A stretch of 64,000 bases of DNA, taken from Streptomyces sp. SA15. Its GTDB lineage: Bacteria; Actinomycetota; Actinomycetes; Streptomycetales; Streptomycetaceae. Shown here piece after piece: positions 42,917-53,293 of this stretch. Where the stretch lies: positions 62,001 through 126,000 of the forward strand of contig NZ_NTGE01000014.1 in the NCBI RefSeq assembly GCF_002291145.1, written 5' to 3'. The stretch's first letter is position 1; every line of letters begins with the position of its first letter. The notes under the pieces are model-generated. The model did no database searches. It was given only the letters and a program-made list of their open reading frames with translations, and had not been told where the DNA came from. Position numbers and translations under genes: made by a program.

Positions 42917-44332
42917 ATGGCCACGGAGTACGAAACGGCGTACGAAACGGAGTACGGGCGGGACCTGGGGTCCTACGGCGTTCCGGGTTCCCGCGGGGCG
43001 GGCGCGGGTGACGGCGGGCGGTGGCGTCGTCTGCCGGCTGGGTTGCGGGCGCCGTTCGAGGCGCGCAGCTGGCTCGAGCTGGCGTATGTGCTGCTGGGGC
43101 TGCCGATCGGCGTCCTGCTGTTCACGTACGCCGTCACGATGGTCGCGCTCGGCGCGGGTCTGCTGGTGACCTTCCTCGGGATTCCGGTGCTGGCGGCGGG
43201 GCTGGCGGGCTGCCGTGGGTTCGGGGCGCTGGAGCGGGCCCGGGCACGCGGGCTGCTGGGGCTGGAGGTGGGCGCCCCGGAGCCGCTGCGGATGAAGAAG
43301 CAGGGCGCGATGGCCTGGATGGGGGCCGTCCTCAAGAGCGGCACGTCGTGGCGGACGCTGCTGTACGCGCTGCTGTACCTGCCGTGGTCGGTGCTCTCGT
43401 TCGTCGTCGCCGTGAACTTCTGGGCGTTCGGGTGGACGCTGATGACGTATCCGCTGTGGTTCTGGGTCCTCCCGATGTACGGCGGGCAGGACGGGATCCA
43501 GCTGTACGGCGACGAGGGTCACCACATCTACCTCGACAACCCCTTCGAGATCACGGTGACGGCGCTGGTGGGGGTGCTGTTCACGCTGGCCACGCCGTGG
43601 ATCGTGCGGGCGCTGACGATGGTGGACCGGCTGATGGTGCACGGGCTGCTCGGGCCGTCACGGCTGTCGGCGCGGGTGGTGGAGCTGGAGTCGGACCGGG
43701 GGGTCGTCGTCGACACCGCGGCGGCCGACCTGCGGCGGATCGAGCGGGATCTGCACGACGGGGCGCAGGCGCGGCTGGTGGCGCTGGCCATGGACCTGGG
43801 GCTGGCGAAGGAGAAGCTGACGGAGGATCCGCGGGCGGCCGCGCGGATGGTGGACGAGGCGCACGGCGAGGTGAAGACGGCGTTGCAGGAGCTGCGGGAT
43901 CTGGCGCGCGGGATACATCCGGCGGTGCTGACGGACCGGGGGCTGGATGCGGCTCTGTCGGCGGTGGCGTCGCGGTGCACGGTGCCGGTGCAGGTGGAGG
44001 TGGATCTGGCGGCTCGGCCGGTGCCGGCGATCGAGGGGATCGCGTACTTCACCGTGTCGGAGTTGCTGCAGAACATCAGCAAGCATGCGCGGGCGACGTG
44101 GGCGGCGGTGGATGTGTGGCGGGTGGACGACCGGCTGATGCTGCAGGTCGTGGACAACGGGGTGGGGGGTGCGGATGTCTCCGCGGGGTCCGGGCTGGCG
44201 GGGCTGGCGGAGCGTCTGGACGCGGTGGACGGGATTCTGGTGGTGGATTCGCCGGTGGGTGGGCCTACTCGGGTGACTGCGGAGTTGCCGTGGCGGGGGG
44301 ATCGGGGGGTGGGCCGAGGGGGGCTGGGCTGA
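42917..44332 (+). CDS. NarL-type sensor histidine kinase 2
   Basis: 471 residues, same design as its neighbour: membrane sensor domain (LAYVLLGLPIGVLLFTYAVTMVALGAGLLVTFLGIPVLAAGLAG; second pair about 140-240), phospho-acceptor box ERDLHDGAQARLVALAMDLGLAKE, N box FTVSELLQNISKHARA, G boxes VDNGVGGADVSAGSGLAGLAERL. It is longer because of a soluble loop between sensor spans (YGGQDGIQLYGDEGHHIYLDN). Strong identity in the kinase core points to tandem gene duplication. Confidence 0.9.
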   Translation: MATEYETAYETEYGRDLGSYGVPGSRGAGAGDGGRWRRLPAGLRAPFEARSWLELAYVLLGLPIGVLLFTYAVTMVALGAGLLVTFLGIPVLAAGLAGCRGFGALERARARGLLGLEVGAPEPLRMKKQGAMAWMGAVLKSGTSWRTLLYALLYLPWSVLSFVVAVNFWAFGWTLMTYPLWFWVLPMYGGQDGIQLYGDEGHHIYLDNPFEITVTALVGVLFTLATPWIVRALTMVDRLMVHGLLGPSRLSARVVELESDRGVVVDTAAADLRRIERDLHDGAQARLVALAMDLGLAKEKLTEDPRAAARMVDEAHGEVKTALQELRDLARGIHPAVLTDRGLDAALSAVASRCTVPVQVEVDLAARPVPAIEGIAYFTVSELLQNISKHARATWAAVDVWRVDDRLMLQVVDNGVGGADVSAGSGLAGLAERLDAVDGILVVDSPVGGPTRVTAELPWRGDRGVGRGGLG

Positions 44333-44358
44333 GCGGTTTCCCGCCCCTGCCGCCCCTA

Positions 44359-44557
44359 GGGGGTGTTTTGGAAGTCCCGCACAGCACCCACGGCGCCCGG
44401 CACGCACCCTCGCCGCACCGGCCAAAGACCCAAGTAGCTCCTCCCCCACTCTCGGCTTCGCTCGAGCGGGGGGACCCCCATCGAGGGCCTTCGTCTGGCA
44501 CGCCGAGGGCACGCACCGAACACCGCGGGCACCGCACAGGACTTTCAAAACACCCCC
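44359..44557. mobile_element. MITE-like element A (199 bp, 19-bp terminal repeats)
   Basis: GGGGGTGTTTTGGAAGTCC at 44359-44377 is matched in reverse complement at 44539-44557 with one mismatch. The interior has no gene and contains a dyad-rich motif (CTCCCCCAC...CGAGCGGGGGGACCCCCATCGAG) that recurs in element B at 63.5 kb. No clear target duplication. It lies in the 558-bp gap between kinase 2 and the response regulator gene; 44,558-44,890 holds no gene. Confidence 0.7.
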
Positions 44558-44890
44558 AACCGTCCCATCACCAGGGGCTCCGCACTTTCGATCCCACCAG
44601 GGGGCTCCGCTCCCTTGGACCCCCGGCCTATGCCCACCCACCGCCTGACTCGGTCGGCCGAAAAGCCGACCACAACCCCCGTGAGCGCCCACAACCCTCG
44701 TAAGCCCCCGCCGCCCTCACGGACCCCGCCCCGCCCGCCCGACAACCGGAACCCCATCCAAACACCCCACCCCCCAACCCCCTGACTTCCCCCCGATTCC
44801 CGCGCCCACCCGCGCCCGTCCCCCATTGCTGGAATGCTGGACCTGTCGTCCGGGTGGGCGTGGAGTCGGGGTTGTGGGGGGCCGTAGATC

Positions 44891-45562
44891 GTGGAGGACA
44901 AGGTGCGGGTGGTCATCGCCGAGGATTCGGTGCTGCTGAGGGAGGGACTGACCCGGCTGCTGACCGACCGTGGGCACGAGGTCGTCGCCGGTGTCGGTGA
45001 CGGGGACGCGTTGATCAAGACCATCACCGAGTTGGACGCTCAGGGGGAGCTGCCCGATGTCGTCGTCGCGGACGTGCGGATGCCGCCGACGCACACAGAC
45101 GAGGGGGTCCGGGCGGCCGTACAGCTGCGCAAGGCGCATCCGGGGCTGGGTGTGCTCGTGCTGTCGCAGTACGTGGAGGAGCGGTATGCCACCGAGCTGC
45201 TGGCCGGTTCCAGTCACGGAGTCGGCTATCTGCTCAAGGACCGGGTAGCCGAGGTCCGTGAGTTCGTGGACGCGGTGGTGCGGGTGGCCGAGGGGGGTAC
45301 GGCCCTCGACCCGGAGGTCGTCGCGCAGCTGCTGGGGCGCAGCCGCAAGCAGGACGTGCTCGCGGGACTCACCCCCAGGGAGCGCGAGGTCCTGGGGCTG
45401 ATGGCCGAAGGGCGGACCAATTCGGCGATCGCGCGGCAGCTGGTGGTCAGTGACGGCGCCGTCGAGAAGCACGTCAGCAACATCTTCCTCAAGCTGGGGC
45501 TGTCCCCGAGCGACGGAGACCACCGGCGCGTCCTCGCCGTCCTCACCTATCTGAACTCCTAG
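44891..45562 (+). CDS. NarL/LuxR-family response regulator
   Basis: 223 residues. Receiver domain VRVVIAEDSVLLREGLTRLL with the acidic pair, phospho-acceptor Asp in VVVADVRMPP, and the terminal Lys in GYLLKDRVAE. The C-terminal LuxR helix-turn-helix is LTPREREVLGLMAEGRTNSAIARQLVVSDGAVEKHVSNIFLKLGL. GTG start 44891. It probably serves both upstream kinases. Confidence 0.92.
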   Translation: MEDKVRVVIAEDSVLLREGLTRLLTDRGHEVVAGVGDGDALIKTITELDAQGELPDVVVADVRMPPTHTDEGVRAAVQLRKAHPGLGVLVLSQYVEERYATELLAGSSHGVGYLLKDRVAEVREFVDAVVRVAEGGTALDPEVVAQLLGRSRKQDVLAGLTPREREVLGLMAEGRTNSAIARQLVVSDGAVEKHVSNIFLKLGLSPSDGDHRRVLAVLTYLNS

Positions 45563-45563
45563 C

Positions 45564-45585
45564 CATCTGACAATTCTGTCAGATG
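45564..45585. promoter_or_regulatory. Perfect dyad before korA
   Basis: CATCTGACA-ATTC-TGTCAGATG, a perfect 9-bp inverted repeat 1 bp after the response regulator stop and about 260 bp before korA. AT-rich for a terminator in this genome, so an operator is at least as likely. The rest of the 280-bp gap is gene-free. Confidence 0.45.
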
Positions 45586-45842
45586 ACCACATGGAAGAAC
45601 CACATAGAAGGACCGCGCAGAAGGACCACGAGCGCGAGAACCGCAGAAACAAAGGGAGCGTCTTCAAGGAAAGCGCCGGGGGGCGAGTAAATCGTGACAA
45701 GTCAGGGCGTCGAACCGTCTCAAAACCGTGTCCATCATGCGAATGGCCGCGGGAAGGCGACCCTTACGGTCGTAGGGTTGATATTGGGAGGGGCTGCGGT
45801 AAGGCCGCTCCCAGACAGCCGCCTCGAGGGAGGTCCAGTTCA

Positions 45843-47763
<1,921 letters not shown>

Positions 47764-47771
<8 letters not shown>

Positions 47772-48843
47772 GACGTCCACGGAAGGCACGGGCACGATCG
47801 AGGCGCTTTCGCTCGTTCCCAAGGCCGAGGCCAGGCAGTCCATGAAGGACTTCAAGTCCGACCAGGAAGTGCGCTGGTGCCCCGGCTGCGGTGACTACGC
47901 GATCCTCGCCGCGGTCCAGGGCTTCATGCCCGAGCTCGGCCTGGCCAAGGAGAACATCGTCTTCGTCTCCGGCATCGGCTGCTCCTCCCGCTTCCCGTAC
48001 TACATGAACACGTACGGCATGCACTCCATCCACGGCCGCGCCCCCGCGATCGCGACCGGCCTGGCCTCCAGCAGGCGGGACCTGAGCGTGTGGGTGGTGA
48101 CGGGCGACGGCGATGCCCTCTCCATCGGCGGCAACCACCTCATCCACGCCCTGCGCCGCAATGTGAACCTGAAGATCCTGCTCTTCAACAACCGGATCTA
48201 CGGCCTCACCAAGGGCCAGTACTCCCCGACCTCCGAGGTCGGCAAGATCACCAAGTCGACGCCGATGGGCTCGCTGGACGCGCCCTTCAACCCGGTGTCG
48301 CTGGCGATCGGCGCGGAGGCGTCGTTCGTGGCGCGGACCATCGACTCCGACCGCAAGCACCTCACCGAGGTCCTGCGGCAGGCCGCCGCCCACCCGGGCA
48401 CGGCCCTGATCGAGATCTACCAGAACTGCAACATCTTCAACGACGGCGCCTTCGAGGCCCTGAAAGACAAGCAGCAAGCCGAAGAGGCGGTGATCCGCCT
48501 CGAACACGGACAGCCGATCCGCTTCGGGGCAGACGGCACGCGCGGTGTCGTACGGGACCAGCAGACCGGCGACCTGACAGTCGTCACGGTGACACCCGAG
48601 AACGAGGACCGGATCCTGGTCCACGACGCCCACGCGACCTCCCCGACCACCGCCTTCGCCCTCTCCCGGCTGGCCGACCCGGACACCCTGCACCACACCC
48701 CCATCGGTGTCCTGCGATCCGTGGAACGCCCCGTCTACGACACTCAGATGGCCGACCAGCTCGACACGGCCATCGAGCAGAACGGCAAGGGTGACCTGGC
48801 GGCGCTGCTGGCGGGCGGCGACACCTGGACGGTCGTGGGCTGA
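47764..48843 (+). CDS. korB: 2-oxoacid:ferredoxin oxidoreductase, beta subunit
   Basis: 359 residues, thiamine-diphosphate-binding subunit. WCPGCGDYAILAAVQ and GIGCSSRFPYYMNTYGMHSIHGRAPAIATGLA hold cluster cysteines, and the TPP/Mg motif is VTGDGDALSIGGNHLIHALRRNVNLKILLFNNRIYGLTKGQYSPTS. The 4Fe-4S cluster is coordinated by Cys39, Cys42, Cys75 and probably Cys in YQNCNIFNDG. Overlap with korA implies a fixed subunit ratio. The electron acceptor, a ferredoxin, is not encoded here. Confidence 0.93.
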
Positions 48844-48871
48844 CCAGCCCCAATGATCCCCAAGTGATCCC

Positions 48872-48899
48872 CAGTGATTACGAGGCAGTGATTACGAGG
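48872..48899 (-). repeat. 14-bp tandem duplication spanning an HxlR gene stop codon
   Basis: CAGTGATTACGAGG occurs twice in tandem (48872-48885, 48886-48899). The TAA stop of the minus-strand HxlR gene lies in the second copy and an identical TAA in the first. Confidence 0.9.
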
Positions 48900-49281
48900 C
48901 CCGGGCCTGCGACGCCCGGGCCTCGTCGTACGCCCGGCGCGCGCTCTCCACGTCGTCCATGCGCTTGTGCGTCCACATCGCCAGCGCGCGCACCTGCTCT
49001 GCGGACTCGCGGCCCAGCTCGGTGAGGGAGTAGTCCACGCGCGGCGGGATCACGGGCTTGGCGTCGCGATGAACCAGACCGTCCCGCTCCAGGGTCTGGA
49101 GCGTCTGTGTGAGCATCTTCTCGCTGACCCTGCCGATCGCCCGGCGCAGCTCGCTGAAACGGTGCGGACGCTCCAGGAGCTGGATCTGCACGAGGACGCC
49201 CCAGCGGCTGGTGACGTGCTCCAGAACCAAGCGGTGCGGGCACATTTCTTCGCTGTCACTGCCCCAGTCACTTACTGCCAT
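48892..49281 (-). CDS. HxlR-family regulator (QorR-like)
   Basis: 129 residues, winged-helix dimer: MCPHRLVLEHVTSRWGVLVQIQLLERPHRFSELRRAIGRVSEKMLTQTLQTLERDGLVHRDAKPVIPPRVDYSLTELG. The single N-terminal Cys (in EEMCPHR) is the position that senses redox stress in QorR-type HxlR proteins. Divergent from the qorB-like gene with 91 bp between starts, the classic regulator/target layout. Confidence 0.9.
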   Translation of the reverse strand: MAVSDWGSDSEEMCPHRLVLEHVTSRWGVLVQIQLLERPHRFSELRRAIGRVSEKMLTQTLQTLERDGLVHRDAKPVIPPRVDYSLTELGRESAEQVRALAMWTHKRMDDVESARRAYDEARASQARAS

Positions 49282-49284
49282 ACC

Positions 49285-49309
49285 AGTACCTTACCTCAAA
49301 GTGGGTACT
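49285..49309. promoter_or_regulatory. Operator candidate in the HxlR/qorB intergenic region
   Basis: Inverted repeat AGTACC (49285-49290)/GGTACT (49304-49309) with a 13-bp spacer containing CTTACCTCAAAGT; close to the HxlR start. A dyad of this type with a roughly two-turn centre spacing suits an HxlR dimer. Confidence 0.5.
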
Positions 49310-49372
49310 TTCGCACAGTTAGCGCATCCCCTACGGTTAGTGGTCAGACGCACCCCACTAGGAGTTCTGATC

Positions 49373-50227
49373 ATGAGCATCGTCGTCACCGGAGCCACCG
49401 GCCAGCTCGGCCGTCACGTCGTGGAGCAGCTGCTGGAGAAGGTTCCGGCCGACCAGATCACCGCGGTCGTCCGCAACGCGGAGAAGGCCGCCGACCTCGC
49501 GGACCGCGGCGTGAAGATCGCCCTCGCCGACTACAGCGCCCCCGCCTCCTTCGACGGCCTGTTCTCGGCCGGCGACAAGGTGCTGCTCATCTCCGGCAGC
49601 GAGATCGGCAACGACCGTGTCGGCCAGCACAAGGTCGTCATCAACGCCGCCAAGGCGGCCGGCGTGGCGCTCCTCGCCTACACCAGCGCCCTCGGCAGCC
49701 TCACCGCCGCCCTGGCCGACGAGCACCGGGGCACCGAGGAGGCGCTGCTCGCCTCCGGCCTGCCGTACGTGCTGCTGCGCAACGGCTGGTACCACGAGAA
49801 CTACACCGAGAACCTCGCCCCCGTGCTGCAGTACAACGCCGTCACCCAGGCCGCCGGCGAGGGCCGGGTCTCCTCCGCCTCGCGCGCCGACTACGCCGCG
49901 GCCGCCGTCGCCGTACTGACCGGCGAGGGGCACGAGAACAAGACGTACGAGCTGGGCGGCGACGAGGCCTGGAGCTTCGCCGAGTACGCGGCCGAGCTCA
50001 GCAAGCAGACCGGCAAGGAGATCGCCTACAACCCGGTCTCCGTCGAGGCCTTCACCGGCATCCTGACCGGCGCCGGCCTGCCCGAGCCGCTGGCCGCGAT
50101 CCTCGCGGGCGTGGACGCCTCCGTCGAGAAGGGCGAGCTGGTCGTCTCCACCGGCGACCTGTCCCGCCTGGCCGGGCGCCCGACGACCCCGATCGCCGAC
50201 GCCATAGCGGTCGCGCTCAAGGGCTGA
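49373..50227 (+). CDS. NAD(P)H:quinone oxidoreductase, QorB/NmrA-like
   Basis: 284 residues, atypical SDR: MSIVVTGATGQLGRHVVEQLLEKVPADQITAVVRN holds the TGATGxLG dinucleotide motif, followed by ADYSAPASFDGLFSAGDKVLLISGSEIG, YTSALG and LLRNGWYHENY. The pattern matches QorB-type quinone reductases that lack the YxxxK triad. Ribosome site AGGAG lies 9 nt before ATG 49373. Likely repressed by the divergent HxlR protein and induced by quinone or thiol stress. Confidence 0.88.
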   Translation: MSIVVTGATGQLGRHVVEQLLEKVPADQITAVVRNAEKAADLADRGVKIALADYSAPASFDGLFSAGDKVLLISGSEIGNDRVGQHKVVINAAKAAGVALLAYTSALGSLTAALADEHRGTEEALLASGLPYVLLRNGWYHENYTENLAPVLQYNAVTQAAGEGRVSSASRADYAAAAVAVLTGEGHENKTYELGGDEAWSFAEYAAELSKQTGKEIAYNPVSVEAFTGILTGAGLPEPLAAILAGVDASVEKGELVVSTGDLSRLAGRPTTPIADAIAVALKG

Positions 50228-50306
50228 AACGCCCGCGCGTGAAGCGCGCGAACACCCGGGCCCGCGCCCGGGGCCGTACTCCCCCTCAGGGCCTCGGACG
50301 CACCAT

Positions 50307-50352
50307 CCCCGCCTGTCATGACCGTATGTCGATACGGGCATGACAGGCGGGG
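50307..50352. terminator. Long hairpin between qorB-like gene and rarD
   Basis: Arms CCCGCCTGTCATG-A-CCGTAT and ATACGG-G-CATGACAGGCGGG, about 20 bp with one mismatch, separated by GTCG. Located 80 bp after the upstream stop and 53 bp before rarD; most likely a terminator. Confidence 0.6.
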
Positions 50353-50404
50353 GCGCTCGGCGTTACCTTCTTGCAGGCGAGCTCGACGTGAGAAGGAGGG
50401 GCCC

Positions 50405-51418
50405 GTGACCGGGACGTCGAAGGGCGAGCGGCACATAGGTCTGCTGAACGGCTTCGCCGCGTACGGGATGTGGGGCCTGGTCCCTCTCTTCTGGCCGCTG
50501 CTGAAGCCCGCCGGCGCGGCCGAGATCCTCGCCCACCGGATGGTCTGGTCCCTCGTCGTCGTCGCCGTCGCGCTCGTCGTCATCCGGCGCTGGGCCTGGG
50601 CCGGCGAGCTGCTGCGGCAGCCGCGCAAGCTCGGCCTCGTCGCCGTGGCCGCGGCCGTCATCACCGTGAACTGGGGCCTGTACATCTGGTCGGTGAACTC
50701 CGGTCACGTCGTCGAGGCCTCGCTCGGCTACTTCATCAACCCTCTGGTCACCATCGCGATGGGCGTCCTGCTCCTGAAGGAGCGGCTGCGGCCCGTGCAG
50801 TGGGCGGCGGTCGGGGTCGGCTTCACCGCCGTGCTCGTGCTGACCATCGGGTACGGGCAGCCGCCGTGGATCTCCCTCACCCTCGCCTTCTCCTTCGCCA
50901 CCTACGGGCTGGTGAAGAAGAAGGTCAACCTCGGCGGCGTCGAGTCGCTGACCGCCGAGACCGCGATCCAGTTCCTGCCCGCGCTCGGCTATCTGCTGTG
51001 GCTGAGCGCGCAGGGCGAGTCCACCTTCACCGCCGAGGGGCCGGGGCACGCGGCCCTGCTCGCCGCGACCGGCGTCGTCACCGCGCTGCCCCTCGTCTGC
51101 TTCGGCGCGGCAGCGATCCGCGTGCCCCTGTCCACGCTGGGGCTGCTGCAGTACCTGGCCCCGGTGTTCCAGTTCCTGCTCGGCATCCTCTACTTCCACG
51201 AGGCCATGCCGCCCGAGCGCTGGGCCGGGTTCGCACTGGTCTGGCTGGCGCTGACCCTGCTCACCTGGGACGCCCTGCGCACCGCCCGGCGGGCCTCCCG
51301 CACACTCAGGGCCGAGATCAGCAGGCCCAGCACCACCATGACGACGGGCACGGTGAGCGCCGCACGGAAGGCGGAGAGCGTCGCCTCCGGTCCCGAGCCG
51401 CTGGACGCCAAGCCGTAG
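50405..51418 (+). CDS. rarD: RarD/EamA-family transporter
   Basis: 337 residues, ten predicted spans in the RarD pattern: GLLNGFAAYGMWGLVPLFWPLLKPAGAAEILAHRMVWSL, TVNWGLYIWSVNSGHVVEASLGYFINPLVTIAMGVLLLKERL, FSFATYGLVKKK and LQYLAPVFQFLLGILYFHEAMPPERW. Substrate unknown (chloramphenicol-sensitivity family). GTG 50405 has AAGGAGG 8 nt upstream. The usual end would be near RTARRASRTLR; about 35 further residues are read from the opposite strand of the MFS gene, giving a 229-bp convergent overlap. Confidence 0.9.
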   Translation: MTGTSKGERHIGLLNGFAAYGMWGLVPLFWPLLKPAGAAEILAHRMVWSLVVVAVALVVIRRWAWAGELLRQPRKLGLVAVAAAVITVNWGLYIWSVNSGHVVEASLGYFINPLVTIAMGVLLLKERLRPVQWAAVGVGFTAVLVLTIGYGQPPWISLTLAFSFATYGLVKKKVNLGGVESLTAETAIQFLPALGYLLWLSAQGESTFTAEGPGHAALLAATGVVTALPLVCFGAAAIRVPLSTLGLLQYLAPVFQFLLGILYFHEAMPPERWAGFALVWLALTLLTWDALRTARRASRTLRAEISRPSTTMTTGTVSAARKAESVASGPEPLDAKP

Positions 51419-52656
51419 ACGGCCGTCACCGCCGAGATCCCGATCGCCGAGCCGAACTGCGTGGCCGTGGTCAGCAGCCCGCTCGCCAGCCCCTGCTCGG
51501 ACTCCTCCACCCCGTCCGTCGCGGCGATCGTCAGCGGCCCGTACGCCAGCGCGAAGGCCGTGCCCGAGATGAACAGCGTCGGGAACATCGCCAGGTACGG
51601 CCAGTCCATGCCGACCGGCAGGAACAGCGCGTACGCGACGACCGCCAGCGCGAAGCCGCCGACGATCACGCGGGCGTTGCCGTAGCGGGTGACCAGCTTC
51701 GGGGTGAGGGTGGGAGCCAGCACCACGTCGCAGCCCATGATCACCAGGGCGACCGCCGTCTGGAGGGACGACCAGCCGCGCAGCTCCTGCAAGTACAGGG
51801 TCACCACGAACTGGAACCCCATGAAGGCCCCGACGAACAGCAGCGCCCCCAGATCGGCGCGCACGACCGGACCCTTGCGCAGGATGCCGAGCCGGACCAG
51901 CGGGGCGGCCGTGCGCCGCTCGACCGCGACGAAGACGGCGGCCAGCAGCAGCGCCGCGAGGGCCGACGCCACGGTCAACCGCCACCCGTCCAGCCCGTGT
52001 TCCAGGCGTACGACGGCGTAGGCGGCCAGCAGCATGGCGCCGGCGGCGGTGAGCGCGCCGGGGACGTCGAACGTACGGTGAGCCGGCGCCGGTACCCCCT
52101 GCTGTCGCGGAATCAGCCGTACGGCCGCCAGGAGCAGCGCGCCCGCCATCAGTACCGGCGCGAAGAACACCCAGCGCCAGCCGAGCTCGGTGAGCAGGCC
52201 ACCGACGACGAGCCCGAGCGAGAAACCGCCGGCCGCCGTACCGGCGAACACCAGCAGCGCCTTCTCGCGCTGCCGCCCCTCCTCGTACGACGTGGTGATC
52301 AGGGACAGCGCGGCCGGTGTCATGAACGCGGCGGACACCCCGGTCGCGAAACGGGCGACGACCAGCATCCAGCCCTCGGTCGCGAAGCCGCCGAGCCCCG
52401 AGAAGAGCAGGAAGACCGTCAGCCAGAGCAGGAACATCCGGCGGCGGCCGAGCAGGTCCGCGGCCCTGCCGCCCAGCAGGGTGAAACCGGCGTAACCGAG
52501 GACGTAGGCGCTCATCACCCAGGCCGCGGTGCCGGTCGTCAGCCCGAGATCGGATCGGATCGATGGGATCGCGACCGCCATCATCGCGACGTCGATGCCC
52601 TCCAGGAAGATCGTTCCGCAGAGGACGAGTAACAGCGCCCAAGCGCGCGTGCCCAT
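51190..52656 (-). CDS. MFS exporter, DHA2-type drug efflux family
   Basis: 488 residues, about 14 spans. The start FLEGIDVAMMAVAIPSIRSDLGLTTGTAAWVMSAYVLGYAGFTLLGGRAADLLGRRRMFLLWLTVFLLFSGLGGFA carries the motif-A loop (GRAADLLGRRR), and motif C lies near GFSLGLVVGGLLTELGWRWVFF. It probably pumps a drug or antiseptic with proton exchange. The tail beyond REARRAVRRA (about 35 residues) is antisense to rarD. Divergent from an HxlR gene with 95 bp between starts. Confidence 0.9.
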   Translation of the reverse strand: MGTRAWALLLVLCGTIFLEGIDVAMMAVAIPSIRSDLGLTTGTAAWVMSAYVLGYAGFTLLGGRAADLLGRRRMFLLWLTVFLLFSGLGGFATEGWMLVVARFATGVSAAFMTPAALSLITTSYEEGRQREKALLVFAGTAAGGFSLGLVVGGLLTELGWRWVFFAPVLMAGALLLAAVRLIPRQQGVPAPAHRTFDVPGALTAAGAMLLAAYAVVRLEHGLDGWRLTVASALAALLLAAVFVAVERRTAAPLVRLGILRKGPVVRADLGALLFVGAFMGFQFVVTLYLQELRGWSSLQTAVALVIMGCDVVLAPTLTPKLVTRYGNARVIVGGFALAVVAYALFLPVGMDWPYLAMFPTLFISGTAFALAYGPLTIAATDGVEESEQGLASGLLTTATQFGSAIGISAVTAVYGLASSGSGPEATLSAFRAALTVPVVMVVLGLLISALSVREARRAVRRASQVSRVSASQTSANPAQRSGGMASWK

Positions 52657-52685
52657 GGCAGCACTCCACAGGTAGATATCGGGGC

Positions 52686-52721
52686 GGTTACGGGACTGAG
52701 GGTCGGTTCCCTCTTGTAACC
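52686..52721. promoter_or_regulatory. Operator candidate between MFS and HxlR genes
   Basis: GGTTAC (52686-52691) and GTAACC (52716-52721) form an inverted repeat around a second imperfect dyad, within the 95-bp divergent region. The likely binder is the adjacent HxlR protein. Confidence 0.4.
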
Positions 52722-52751
52722 ACCCCCACCCTGCGGCAGCATCAACAGACT

Positions 52752-53213
52752 ATGGAAGAAGGCACTTTGAAGTCACCGAGTAACTGCGCGGGCACCGGCA
52801 CCGTGGACTACGGCGACGCCGACCCTTTCCAGTGGGACACCCGGGAGGACTGCCAGGTGCGGCAGATCCTCGACCGGGTGGCCGACAAGTGGTCGCTGCT
52901 CGTCATCGCGCTGCTGGAGAACCGGCGGCTGCGGTTCACGGAGCTGCGCCGGGAGATCGACGGCATCAGCCAGCGGATGCTGACCGTGACGCTGCGCTCG
53001 CTGGAACGGGACGGGCTGGTGAAGCGGACGGTGCATCCGGTGGTGCCGCCGCGGGTGGAGTACGAACTGACGCCGCTGGGCGGCACCTTGCACGCCACGA
53101 TCCGGTCCCTGGTGACGTGGACCGAGGCGCACCAGGAGGAGATCGCGGCGGCGCGGTCGGCATACGACACGCGGGAGGCGGAGGCGAGCGCGGAGGCTAG
53201 CGCTCTTCGGTGA
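52752..53213 (+). CDS. HxlR-family regulator
   Basis: 153 residues: CQVRQILDRVADKWSLLVIALLENRRLRFTELRREIDGISQRMLTVTLRSLERDGLVKRTVHPVVPPRVEYELTPLGGTL, a standard HxlR winged helix with Cys before the first helix (REDCQVRQ). Divergent from the MFS exporter, which it probably represses. Its stop lies in the first unit of a tandem array that continues into the convergent CGNR gene. Confidence 0.9.
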   Translation: MEEGTLKSPSNCAGTGTVDYGDADPFQWDTREDCQVRQILDRVADKWSLLVIALLENRRLRFTELRREIDGISQRMLTVTLRSLERDGLVKRTVHPVVPPRVEYELTPLGGTLHATIRSLVTWTEAHQEEIAAARSAYDTREAEASAEASALR

Positions 53214-53293
53214 CCTGACCTTTAGTGACCTGACCTTTAGTGACCTGGCCTTCAGTGACCTGTTCTTCAGTCGACCTGTTCTTCAGCGACCTG
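53205..53293. repeat. Six-unit 15-16-bp tandem array containing two stop codons
   Basis: Units of the type CTTTAGTGACCTGAC run from 53205 to 53293, degrading to CTTCAGTCGACCTGTT towards the right. The plus-strand HxlR stop (TGA 53211-53213) is in unit 1 and the minus-strand CGNR stop (53267-53269) is in unit 5. Confidence 0.9.
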
